Shown piece after piece: positions 8,374 through 15,960 of a DNA stretch of 64,000 nucleotides. A program made the translations under genes and the position numbers. Numbering within the stretch: position 1 is the first letter of the stretch; each line of letters starts with the position of its first letter. Source of the stretch: CADCTQ01 sp963844325 (GTDB lineage Bacteria; Bacteroidota; Bacteroidia; Cytophagales; 172606-1); the NCBI GenBank assembly GCA_963844325.1, contig CAWJNV010000002.1, positions 5,084,001 to 5,148,000 of the forward strand. The letters run 5' to 3'. The notes under the pieces were generated by a model. It did not search any database and was not told where the DNA came from. It was given only the letters and a program-made list of their open reading frames with translations.

Positions 8374-8830
8374 TTTGCTCTTTCCCAACTCGTAAAAAGT
8401 AATTTTATATACAGTACACATGAAGTAGCAGTAAAGGTGTAAGGGTGAACGGGGCCGAAGATACCATTTCCGGGCCATTTCGCCGGGTCAAGCTGCGCCA
8501 ACCCCCAAAACCGGGCCGGGTTCCTCCCGCCCGGGGGTGCACGGGCCCGCAACGGCCCATCCCCCGGATACCGGACCCGCGGCCGCGCGAAAGAGGGTCC
8601 CGGCCGGGCACTGGGTACTATTTTCCCCAAAGTGAGGACCATCCGGCCGCCTCGCCGCGACCCGGCGGGAGCAGCCGCCTTTTCCGCCGCAGCGGGTGGC
8701 CTTTTCCGCGGCGCTGAGGCCCCCCGTAAAATTAAGCGGCCGCCGGGCGGGTCGGCCGGGGGGCGCGGACTGGTTCTTGCCCGGTGTACGGTAACACCGG
8801 CCCGACCCGGCTTTTAACGAACGCTGCCCC
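8374..8830. other. GC-rich intergenic region
   Basis: About 450 bp with open frames in several phases caused by high GC and no domain signal. It probably holds the promoters of the flanking divergent genes (8107 minus, 8831 plus). No clear TAnnTTTG box was found. Confidence 0.4.
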
Positions 8831-9187
8831 ATGGCCACTCCGCTGCAAACCCTCAAGACGATCCATACCCAACTCAACGACCTTACCATTACCGATCCGC
8901 AGGCCCAGTTGCTCGGGCAGTTTTTCGAGGAATCGATTGCCCTGCTGTCGGCTTTTCATAACCCGGGCCACGACCTTTTCGAATTGCAAAAACGCACGAT
9001 CCTGAAGGGACTCCAGGTCCAGCTGGCACAGTACCAGCAGGGCTACTGGGGCAAGTCGGACCGGGTCGAAAAAATAAACGGCTTCATGGTGGCCCGCGGG
9101 CAACTGCACCTGCTGCTGGGCCAGGCGCTGGTCACGTGCCAGCTGGTCAGCCAGCGCCGAAGCTTCTGGTCCCTGCTCCCTTTCTGA
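8831..9187 (+). CDS. Hypothetical protein, 118 aa, helical
   Basis: Starts MATPLQTLKTIHTQLNDLTI and is rich in Leu, Gln and short amphipathic helices (ESIALLSAFHNPGHDLFELQ, VARGQLHLLLGQALVTCQLV). No signal peptide, no cysteine pairs, no known motif. It is followed at 9251 by a tiny basic protein and at 9599 by a PRC-barrel gene on the same strand, so the three may be co-expressed although a repeat lies between. No function is proposed. Confidence 0.6.
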   Translation: MATPLQTLKTIHTQLNDLTITDPQAQLLGQFFEESIALLSAFHNPGHDLFELQKRTILKGLQVQLAQYQQGYWGKSDRVEKINGFMVARGQLHLLLGQALVTCQLVSQRRSFWSLLPF

Positions 9188-9250
9188 TCCCGTTTTCATT
9201 GCCAGGCACTTCTGCCAACCTTAACCGCTCCTTCCGGGGAGTTTACCACC

Positions 9251-9415
9251 ATGTCAAAAGACAACAGCGATTACAAAAAATCTTTGCAGCGGGACAACCA
9301 TACCGTCAAGGTAACGAGCAGCCCGGGGTTCAAGCAGTCGGATGGCAACACCCCCGGCTCCCGCGAAGACTCCATGAGCAAACAGGGCTCCTCCAAAAAG
9401 AAGAGTAAGAAATAA
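9251..9415 (+). CDS. Small basic hydrophilic protein, 54 aa
   Basis: A complete frame from ATG at 9251 to TAA at 9413-9415: MSKDNSDYKKSLQRDNHTVK, a Gly/Ser/Thr-rich middle, then a run ending SSKKKSKK. It is disordered-looking and strongly basic at the C-terminus. A purine-rich ggggag lies about 12 bp upstream. It resembles the short Lys/Ser-rich stress or DNA-associated proteins common in this phylum, but no family is recognised. It sits 63 bp after the 118-aa gene. Confidence 0.5.
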   Translation: MSKDNSDYKKSLQRDNHTVKVTSSPGFKQSDGNTPGSREDSMSKQGSSKKKSKK

Positions 9416-9426
9416 ATAAGCAGTTT

Positions 9427-9562
9427 TTGGTTGTTCGTTGTTCGTTGTTCGAACCTGAATTGTTTGACTTATCCTGAAATGACTTCATGATTACGTATTT
9501 GGTTGTTCAGCATTACCGTTGAATCAGGGCGTTACGAACAACCAACAACCAGCAACGAATTC
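9427..9562. repeat. GTTGTTCG-word hairpin repeat, copy 1
   Basis: Left arm ggttgttcgttgttcgttg; right arm gttacgaacaaccaacaacc continuing to gcaacgaattc. The loop contains tacgtatttggttgttca. The element begins 12 bp after a stop codon. A second copy with the same order of words is at 17851-17972. Confidence 0.8.
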
Positions 9563-9598
9563 ATATTACTGCCCCCTACCCCTAACCCCCCAGAAACC

Positions 9599-10033
9599 AT
9601 GACTGCACACGAAGGAGACCTGGAGGCCGGCAACGCAACCGGCCAGAACCAGGAAGGAAGCAACGCCAACTGGCCCGTCAAGATTCTTACGGCTACCTCC
9701 CTGATCGGGGACCGGGTAGAAAACCGGCAGGGCGAACACCTGGGCCGCATCAAAGACCTCATGCTGGACGTGCAGCGGGGCAGCATTGTCTACGTCGTGC
9801 TGGAGTACGGCGGCTTCCTGGGCATGGGCGAAAAGCTGTTTGCCATTCCTTTTGCCGACCTGGACCTGGACCAGACCCAGCAGAAGTTTATGCTCGACGT
9901 GGATAAAGAGCAGTTGGACCGGGCGCCGGGTTTCGACAAAGACCACTGGCCGGCAACCAACAGCCACTCCTACAGCAAGGGCGCCGGTTCCTCGTGGGGC
10001 GGCTTCATGGGCGCCAACACGGGCGGCTCCTGA
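9599..10033 (+). CDS. PRC-barrel domain protein
   Basis: 144 residues. After an Asn/Gln-rich N-terminus, residues 30-110 (KILTATSLIGDRVENRQGEH, LGRIKDLMLDVQRGSIVYVV, GEKLFAIPFADLDLD) form a PRC-barrel, the fold of RimM and photosynthetic reaction-centre H subunits. Stand-alone PRC-barrel proteins are common in stress-induced gene sets of soil bacteria. The tail is Gly/Ser-rich (SKGAGSSWGGFMGANTGG). The start MTAHEGD was chosen because the 32 codons upstream translate repeat DNA. Molecular role not known. Confidence 0.88.
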   Translation: MTAHEGDLEAGNATGQNQEGSNANWPVKILTATSLIGDRVENRQGEHLGRIKDLMLDVQRGSIVYVVLEYGGFLGMGEKLFAIPFADLDLDQTQQKFMLDVDKEQLDRAPGFDKDHWPATNSHSYSKGAGSSWGGFMGANTGGS

Positions 10034-10060
10034 TGATCGGGAAACTACGTACTGGCAAAG

Positions 10061-10146
10061 ATGGCTGAATGGCTATATGGTTGTATGGTTAAATGGTTAG
10101 CGGATTAACCATGCAGCCATACAACCATATAGCCATTCAGCCATTT
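10061..10146. repeat. Octamer-word hairpin repeat, copy 2
   Basis: The first 28 bp (atggctgaatggctatatgg plus ttgtatgg) pair exactly with ccatacaaccatatagccat plus tcagccat at 10116-10143. It lies between the convergent stops of the PRC-barrel gene (10033) and the desaturase (10175), where a bidirectional transcript end would be expected. Confidence 0.85.
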
Positions 10147-10174
10147 AACAATTCAACCCAACCCCCGACAAAGC

Positions 10175-11269
10175 TTACGCCACCGCCGGCACCTGCGCTT
10201 TGCCCATCTCGTGCAGGTACCGCAGGTGGGCGACAAACGCCTCGTGCATGGACGGGTATTCCAGGTACGCAATGTTGAACTCGTGGCAGGTCTCGCGCAC
10301 CAGCCGGCTGATCTGCGGGTAGTGCACGTGGCTGATGCGGGGAAACAGGTGGTGTTCCACCTGGAAATTGAGTCCGCCCAGCAGCCAGGAGAGAAATTTG
10401 TTGCCGGTAGCAAAGTTGGACGTGGTGCTTACCTGGTGCACGGCCCATTCCTCCTCCACTTTGTGCGCGTGCGTCCCGGACCCGGGGTTGAGGAACCGGG
10501 TGTTGCCTACCACGTGGGCCAGCTGGAAGACCACGCTGATGAACACGCCGCACACGAACGTCACGATGGCGTAGCCCACCAGGGCGGTGAGCGGCCCCAG
10601 CATCACGATGGGCAGTACCACGTACACGGCCAGGTACCCGGCCTTGGTGATCCAGAAGATCACGTGCTGGCCGCGGCTGAGGGCCGGGTACGGGTGACCC
10701 GCCGCGATGTTGCCCGAGAAGTACTTCTGAAAATCGTGGTAAAACACCCAGGCCACGTACGAAAGCCCGTAGAGCAGCACCCCGTACAGGTGCTGGAACC
10801 GGTGGAACCAGTAGTGCCGCTGGCTGCCGTGCAGCCGCAGCAGCGGCCCCACCTCGATGTCGGCGTCGTGGCCCTCGATGTTGGTGTAGGTGTGGTGATT
10901 GATGTTGTGCTTCACCTTCCAGAAATAGGAGTTGCCGCCCAGCACGTTGAGCAGGTAGGCCGAAGCGTGGTTGAGCCACGGGTGGCGGGAAAAACTCTGG
11001 TGGCCGCCCTCGTGCATCACGTTGAAGCCCAACGCGGCCAGGTTAATGCCCAGCAGGGCGCACAGCCCGATGGCGACGGGCACGGGCGGGGTGAAAAAAA
11101 CGAGTACCGTGTACAGGGTGAGTGCAGCGGTAATCAGGAAGAGGCCCTTGCGCAGCAGGCGGGCGTTGCCGCTCGAACAAAGCTGGCGGGAAGAGAAGTA
11201 AAGATCGACTTTGGTTTTTAAGGCACGAAAGAAGGGACTTTGTTTGTTGTCGAAGGTGATCTTTTTCAA
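10175..11269 (-). CDS. Membrane fatty acid desaturase (acyl-CoA/front-end type)
   Basis: 364 residues with the three histidine boxes of membrane di-iron desaturases: HEGGH (about residue 85), HNINHH (about 123) and QVEHHLFP (about 303). The Gln in place of the first His of the third box is typical of the front-end/linoleoyl-CoA-like branch. Two hydrophobic pairs (LITAALTLYTVLVFF, VAIGLCALLGINLAALGF; AVYVVLPIVMLGPLTALVGY, FVCGVFISVVFQ) flank the boxes. It introduces a double bond into acyl chains with O2 and an electron donor and probably adjusts membrane fluidity. No dedicated ferredoxin or reductase is adjacent. Regiospecificity cannot be read from sequence. Confidence 0.93.
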   Translation of the reverse strand: MKKITFDNKQSPFFRALKTKVDLYFSSRQLCSSGNARLLRKGLFLITAALTLYTVLVFFTPPVPVAIGLCALLGINLAALGFNVMHEGGHQSFSRHPWLNHASAYLLNVLGGNSYFWKVKHNINHHTYTNIEGHDADIEVGPLLRLHGSQRHYWFHRFQHLYGVLLYGLSYVAWVFYHDFQKYFSGNIAAGHPYPALSRGQHVIFWITKAGYLAVYVVLPIVMLGPLTALVGYAIVTFVCGVFISVVFQLAHVVGNTRFLNPGSGTHAHKVEEEWAVHQVSTTSNFATGNKFLSWLLGGLNFQVEHHLFPRISHVHYPQISRLVRETCHEFNIAYLEYPSMHEAFVAHLRYLHEMGKAQVPAVA

Positions 11270-11449
11270 AAGGAAAGCGTAAAGGATGAACTAAAGGGCA
11301 CTTGCTAACCAGCCTTCCCCGGGTTTCGTTCCACTCCTCCGTATTATTTGCGCCAGGAGAAAAAAAAATACGTAGCCCTCCTTACATAAATATCCGCCAT
11401 TTTAGCCGTTTAATCAGGTTCATCCTGGTATCATACGGATGTGCACGCC

Positions 11450-11884
11450 ATGAAAAACTTTCTGCAACGCCTCAACCGGTCGCTCGCCCGGTTTGCCGCC
11501 TACGCGCCGCTGCCCATCCGGCTCCTGCTCGGGGGGCACCTGGTGTACGGAGTTCAGGACAACGTACTGAGCTACGCCCAAATGCTGGAATTCCGCGACT
11601 TTCTCCTGCAATACGGCTTTCCGGTGCCCTTGCTGAGCGCCCACGTATCAGTGTACGTCCAGTTGGTGAGCGGCATCTGCTACCTGTTGGGTTTGTGTAC
11701 CCGCGCCGCGGCCGGCCTGATGATCGTCAACTTTCTGGTTGCCCTGCTGATGGTACACGCGGGCGGACCCTACGTAGCGGCTTTTCCGGCCCTGGTCATG
11801 CTCGCCGGGGCAGTTTTCCTGCTGCTGAACGGGCCCGGCCGGCCGTCGCTTGACCACCGGCTGGGACTCGAACCGCACCGGTAG
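11450..11884 (+). CDS. DoxX family membrane protein
   Basis: 144 residues with four hydrophobic segments: a first near PLPIRLLLGGHLVYGV, then VSVYVQLVSGICYLLGLCT, AAGLMIVNFLVALLMVHAGG and FPALVMLAGAVFLLLNG. The arrangement and the LP(I/L)R...G motif near the first helix match DoxX/SURF4-type proteins. These are small inner-membrane proteins, some linked to redox balance. The start was taken at MKNFLQRL; a GTG three codons earlier is also open. It converges with the fibre gene ending at 11940. Confidence 0.8.
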   Translation: MKNFLQRLNRSLARFAAYAPLPIRLLLGGHLVYGVQDNVLSYAQMLEFRDFLLQYGFPVPLLSAHVSVYVQLVSGICYLLGLCTRAAAGLMIVNFLVALLMVHAGGPYVAAFPALVMLAGAVFLLLNGPGRPSLDHRLGLEPHR

Positions 11885-11939
11885 GAACCGGGAACTACGC
11901 ACTTGGTTGGATCTGGTTGAGGGGCGGGCTACCCATCCC

Positions 11940-14270
11940 CTACCGGGTGCGGATCATTTTTCGGCTTGCCGCTACCTTGCCGTCCACGATCAGGTGATAG
12001 GTGTACGTGCCCGAGGCCAGTGCGTGCGTGGGTACGCTTACCTGCCCGTCGCCTCTTTCGGGCAGCGAGAGGCGGCTGAGCAGCCGGCCGCTTTGGTCGA
12101 AAAGGGCAAGGTGGGCGCTGCTTACGCCCGGGGGAATGAAATAGCGGATGGTGGTATTGCCATCGGCCGGGTTGGGCTGGTTCTGGTGCAGTTGCGCGGG
12201 GGCGGCTTCGGCATTGGCGCCGTCCGTCGCGGAGCGGGCCGTGCCCACGGGCGGCAGCGACTGGGGAAACAACCTTTTTTTGATCCCTTCCAGCTCTTGG
12301 CGGATTTCCTGGTTCTCCTGCCGCAGGGCGTTTACCTGCTCCTCCTTCCGGTCGAGTTGCTGCTGCTGTTCCTTGACGGCGTTGACGAGCATGTAGGTAA
12401 GGGCGCCCGCGTCGTAATCCAGGTACTCGGTTTGCCGGCCGGCCGAATCCTGGTGGGTGAACGTATCGACCATGTAGCCGGCAACCTTTTGCATCTCCTG
12501 GGCAATCACGCCCACGTACTTCTTGCCGGTGGGCATGCCCGCCTGGCCGTTGTACTTGAACCAGACGGGGTTGATCTGCCGGATTTCCTTGAGGCCCTCT
12601 TTGTAGGGCTTGATGTCCTGCTTGAGTCGTTTGTCGGAGGCCACCTTCCAGGTAGACGTACCGGGCTTGGCCGCGTCGTCGGAAGAGAGCTGGAGCTGGT
12701 GGGTGGGAGCCGTAGTGCCGATGCCCACTTTGGTGCTGGCCGTAGCCCCGTTCTTGCCGTTGACCGAGCCCAGCACCAGGGCGTTGGAAACCGTTACCTG
12801 CGCCCGGTTGCCCAGGGCCGTGGCGTTAGAGAGATTATCGGCCGAAACGTTGGCCTGGTTGCCCAGGAACGTATTGCCGCTGCCGGTTTTGTTGTTGCTG
12901 CCCGCATCCTGGCCCACGGCCACATTGCCCGAACCGGTCGTATTCCGGAAAGCTGCCCCCCGGCCCAGAAAGACATTGCCCGAGCCGGTACTGTTGGCCA
13001 GGGCGGCATCTTTGCCCATGAACGTATTGCTGCTGCCGGCCACGTTTGCCCGGCCGGCCTGGTGGCCGAAGAAAGCATTGTCATTGCCGGTCACATTACC
13101 CACGCCGGCCTGGTGTCCCAGGAACGCGTTGTTGTTCCCCGTACTGCTCGCATTGTCGTTGCCACGCCCGGCCTCACTGCCGATGTACACGTTCTGCACG
13201 CCGCTGGTATTATTGACACCGGAGAACCGGCCCACGAAAACATTATTGCTTGCCGCATTGCTGAAGCCGGCATTAAACCCTAAAAAGACGTTGCCATTGC
13301 CCGCCAGGTTTTTGAAACCGGCCCCCTCGCCCATAAACAGGTTTCCTTCACCCGTTCGGTTGAGCGCGCCGGCTTCGAGGCCCATAAAAATGTTGGAACG
13401 CCCCGTTTCATTAAAAAAACCGGCGGTGCTTCCCAGGAACAAATTATTTCCTCCGGTGCTGTTGGAATTGCCGGCCTGGAATCCGATAAAAATATTGCCC
13501 ACCCCGGTCGTGTTTTTTTCACCGGCGCTCGAACCGACAAAGACGTTCGCGGCGCCGGTGGTGTTACTCTGACCGGTCGCATGTCCGATGAAAGTATTGA
13601 TCGAGCCGGTTGTATTGCCTGACCCGGCATTGTTTCCCAGGAAAGTATTGCGGGAACCGGTGGTGTTTAACCGGCCGCTGTTGAAGCCGACAAAAGTATT
13701 GTTGTCGGACCTGTTGCTGAAGCCCGACCCGTGGCCCACGAATACGTTGCTGAAACCACCGGCATTCGCAAACCCGGCATTATACCCCACAAACACATTG
13801 CTGTGTCCGCTTTCATTCCCCATCCCGGATTGATTGCCCAGGAAGGTATTCTGGCTGCCCTGGTTCTTGTCGCCCGCATTTCTTCCCAGAAAGGTGTTTT
13901 CACTGCCGAACGTGTTCTGAAAGCCGGCCGCTCTGCCGATGAAAGTATTACTGATCCCGGTGCTGTTGTTCTGCCCGGCGTTATTGCCCAGGAAAATATT
14001 CGACTGGCCGGTCTTGTTGGAAAAACCGGTTCCGTCGCCGATGAACACATTGGCGCTGCCGGAGGTATTGCCGAACCCGGCCACGTTGCCCAGAAACGTA
14101 TTGTTGAACCCGGTGGTGTTGGAGCCCCCGGCACTTGCGCCGACGAACACGTTTTGGGTGCCGGTATTTTTGGTGCCTGGTCCCAGGATCACGTTGCTCT
14201 GCGCGAAAGTGAGGGAAATGCTGAGCAGGAACAGGAGCAATAAACCGTAACGGATGAGGAGGGTTTTCAT
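11940..14270 (-). CDS. Repetitive fibre protein with S74 auto-processing domain and T9SS sorting domain (26 repeats)
   Basis: 776 residues. A signal peptide (MKTLLIRYGLLLLFLLSISL...FAQS) is followed by about 26 copies of a 17-residue unit of the form N-T/V-F-hydrophobic-G-x-x-A-G-x-x-N-x-T-G-S-x (residues 38 to about 480), predicting an elongated beta-solenoid or trimeric fibre. A connector (KVGIGTTAPTHQLQLSS) and an S74 intramolecular-chaperone domain follow, with its Ser-Lys dyad in VASDKRLKQDI and GVIAQEMQKV; then a coiled coil (NAVKEQQQQLDRKEEQVNAL) and a T9SS C-terminal domain (NQPNPADGNTTIRYFIPP to RKMIRTR). S74 domains are known from phage tail spikes and help trimer folding before self-cleavage. 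The start at this Met fits the signal peptide. An inverted paralogue is at 15961. Confidence 0.88.
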   Translation of the reverse strand: MKTLLIRYGLLLLFLLSISLTFAQSNVILGPGTKNTGTQNVFVGASAGGSNTTGFNNTFLGNVAGFGNTSGSANVFIGDGTGFSNKTGQSNIFLGNNAGQNNSTGISNTFIGRAAGFQNTFGSENTFLGRNAGDKNQGSQNTFLGNQSGMGNESGHSNVFVGYNAGFANAGGFSNVFVGHGSGFSNRSDNNTFVGFNSGRLNTTGSRNTFLGNNAGSGNTTGSINTFIGHATGQSNTTGAANVFVGSSAGEKNTTGVGNIFIGFQAGNSNSTGGNNLFLGSTAGFFNETGRSNIFMGLEAGALNRTGEGNLFMGEGAGFKNLAGNGNVFLGFNAGFSNAASNNVFVGRFSGVNNTSGVQNVYIGSEAGRGNDNASSTGNNNAFLGHQAGVGNVTGNDNAFFGHQAGRANVAGSSNTFMGKDAALANSTGSGNVFLGRGAAFRNTTGSGNVAVGQDAGSNNKTGSGNTFLGNQANVSADNLSNATALGNRAQVTVSNALVLGSVNGKNGATASTKVGIGTTAPTHQLQLSSDDAAKPGTSTWKVASDKRLKQDIKPYKEGLKEIRQINPVWFKYNGQAGMPTGKKYVGVIAQEMQKVAGYMVDTFTHQDSAGRQTEYLDYDAGALTYMLVNAVKEQQQQLDRKEEQVNALRQENQEIRQELEGIKKRLFPQSLPPVGTARSATDGANAEAAPAQLHQNQPNPADGNTTIRYFIPPGVSSAHLALFDQSGRLLSRLSLPERGDGQVSVPTHALASGTYTYHLIVDGKVAASRKMIRTR

Positions 14271-14348
14271 GAGTTTTGTAGGGTTTGAGGGTTTGATGGG
14301 TCGTTTTTTTCTTCCGGGGAGTCGTTTTTGCCGGCGGGGCACCGTGCC

Positions 14349-14420
14349 TCATTTGATGAGAATCATTTTCCGGGTAGCTACCGCTTTGCCGTCCGTTACC
14401 AGGAGGGTGGATGAAATAGG
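14349..14420 (-). pseudogene. Stump of a third T9SS fibre gene (C-terminal end only)
   Basis: Read on the minus strand, the codons ending at TGA 14349-14351 give LLVTDGKAVATRKMILIK, which aligns with the last residues of both neighbouring fibre proteins (LIVDGKVAASRKMIRTR and LVVDGKSVASKKLVLIR). Upstream the frame stays open but becomes unrelated, Pro/Gly-rich sequence, and there is no convincing start. I interpret it as what remains after deletion or recombination of a paralogue. The alternative is chance similarity of a short motif. Confidence 0.5.
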
Positions 14421-14612
14421 GGAGAAAGGAACGGTCCAAAAGTAAAAGCCGGCACCCGGAGGTCCACGCCCGGGTTGGCACCCGGGAACCGGGGGTTTAC
14501 AAGTGGGCCCCACCGGCCACCCGGCCCCTTGCCCGGGCAGTGCCGGGCCGCGGCCGGCGCCGGTACGGGCCGTAATCAGCCGACGTACGCTGTGGTCAGT
14601 GTCCGTTTCGCC

Positions 14613-14639
14613 GTGGTCAGTGAGACACTGACCACTTTT
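14613..14639 (+). terminator. Terminator-like hairpin
   Basis: gtggtcagtg, loop aga, cactgaccac, then tttt. The half-site gtggtcagtg also occurs just upstream (14592-14601). No plus-strand gene precedes it, so it may be part of a repeat rather than a working terminator. Confidence 0.4.
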
Positions 14640-15050
14640 CAGGCATTCCCCGGGTGTGTCGCGGGTAACTGCGGGCCCGCAGCGGCAAGTCGTGAAGGTG
14701 GTTAAATACTAATGCCCAAGGCCGGCGGCCCGGCAAAGGGACGCGAAAGGGACGCCCAAAACCCGTTGCCACTGAGCAATGGGTTTTGGGCTTCTGATCC
14801 CGGCATGAAAAGGCTTGAAGGATACCCCGGCGATACGGATTCAACCTCAGACGTTGGTACCCGTGTCCCTATGCGCCGTCGTCCGTTTCCGGTTTACTTG
14901 CGCATCCCTTTGATCATAAGTGCCTGTAAAACAATCGAATACCAACAACAGACAACCCACAACCAGCAATTCCCGGTTTGGCATTTTAAGTGGGAACCAG
15001 GGGTGCGTTTAGGGAAAAGGAGAGATGCCCTTGGTGAAAGCGTTACCGAA

Positions 15051-15149
15051 AGCTCCGGAGGAGCGTGCTGTTCCTAGACAACGCACCCATTAGACACCAG
15101 CCCCGTAGGGGCGTACTGTTCATTAATAACAGGTCGCTCCTACGGAGCT
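15051..15149. repeat. REP-like palindromic cluster
   Basis: Arms 15099-15120 (agccccgtaggggcgtactg plus tt) and 15128-15149 (aacaggtcgctcctacggag plus ct) are inverted with a few substitutions around a 7-nt loop. A third related half-unit (agctccggaggagcgtgctg plus tt) is at 15051-15072. The ccgtagg core recalls dispersed repeats near 26.7 kb. Confidence 0.6.
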
Positions 15150-15258
15150 TATGCGAGGGGGTAATGCAATATACTAGATACTGGGAACAGGGCGTCCCTC
15201 CGGGACTTTACCCGACTCCAACGTAAACCGGGAATTACTGACCCACAACGGATCTGTT

Positions 15259-15699
15259 TCATTCCAGGATTCGCCTCAGGTAGTTAATCTGCCCCGTGTG
15301 GTACGACAAATGGGCCAGCAGGTGCAGCAGAAAAAAGCCCGTAGTCATCTCCGTCCCGAATACATCTTCCGGGTACGGCCGGCCCAGCGCCTGGACTTCC
15401 ACCTGTTGCAGGGCAGTGTGCACGCGCTGCCGGGTGGTCTCGATCTGCGCCAGGAGTACCTCCTGCGGCACGTTTCTGGCGGCAAACTCCGCTTCCCGGT
15501 CGCGGGTGTAGGGGATGTTGCCCAGGTTCTTCCCAATGTAGGTACACAGGTTGCCGACCAGGTGCAGGCCCAGGTTACCGGCCGCGTTGGTGACCTGCCC
15601 GGCAGTTTGCCACAGGTGCTCCTCCTGCCGGAAGGCGGCAATTTCGTTGCGCAGGCGCAGCAGGTCCCGCCCGTACAATTGCTGTAATTCGTCGATCAT
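15259..15699 (-). CDS. DinB-like protein (DUF1572/DinB_2 superfamily)
   Basis: 146 residues forming a four-helix bundle pattern with the metal-binding histidines expected of the DinB/YfiT superfamily: His in NLGLHLVGNLCTYIGKNLG (helix 2) and HLLAHLSYHTGQINYLR near the C-terminus. The phrase LSYHTGQI is diagnostic. Members are putative metal-dependent transferases, often thiol-linked (bacillithiol/mycothiol type), and are often stress-induced, but few have a known reaction. No signal peptide; cytoplasmic. It stands alone, divergent from the second fibre gene. Confidence 0.85.
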   Translation of the reverse strand: MIDELQQLYGRDLLRLRNEIAAFRQEEHLWQTAGQVTNAAGNLGLHLVGNLCTYIGKNLGNIPYTRDREAEFAARNVPQEVLLAQIETTRQRVHTALQQVEVQALGRPYPEDVFGTEMTTGFFLLHLLAHLSYHTGQINYLRRILE

Positions 15700-15960
15700 G
15701 TGCCCTTGGTTTAGCGTTCGGTGGTCCGTTGTTCCCGGCCCGGCGGCCCCTGGAAGCGCCGAAATTAACGGTTGTATGGGTAAAACCGCTCACCGGGCCC
15801 GCGAAAAGATTCCACTCCTCCATTTACCCACTCACCCATTTAGCCACTTGTCAAGCGGCCCCCCCCGCGGGTGAGTTAGCCGGAGGACGCCAGTGAGGAC
15901 TTTGCTAGCTTTCCTTCGTGCCCCTTGCGGCTGGTATTCACCACTCATCTCCCAATCCTC

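Larger units (their letters stand above)
14421..15258. other. Gene-poor region with several hairpins
   Basis: No convincing coding frame. It contains a perfect 10-bp stem with 3-nt loop followed by TTTT (14613-14639), a 16-bp stem (14754-14791, outer arms gcccaaaaccc/gggttttgggc) and a REP-like cluster at 15051-15149. It may be a recombination remnant between the two inverted fibre paralogues. Confidence 0.55.

Noticed and set aside
12600..14200. Regular short repeats that could suggest a CRISPR array
   Set aside because: They are 51-bp coding repeats (17 codons) in frame throughout a secreted fibre protein; units vary and there are no unique spacers.
14254..14445. A 63-codon plus-strand frame over the fibre-gene stump
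   Set aside because: No domain, and the opposite strand matches a T9SS C-terminus.
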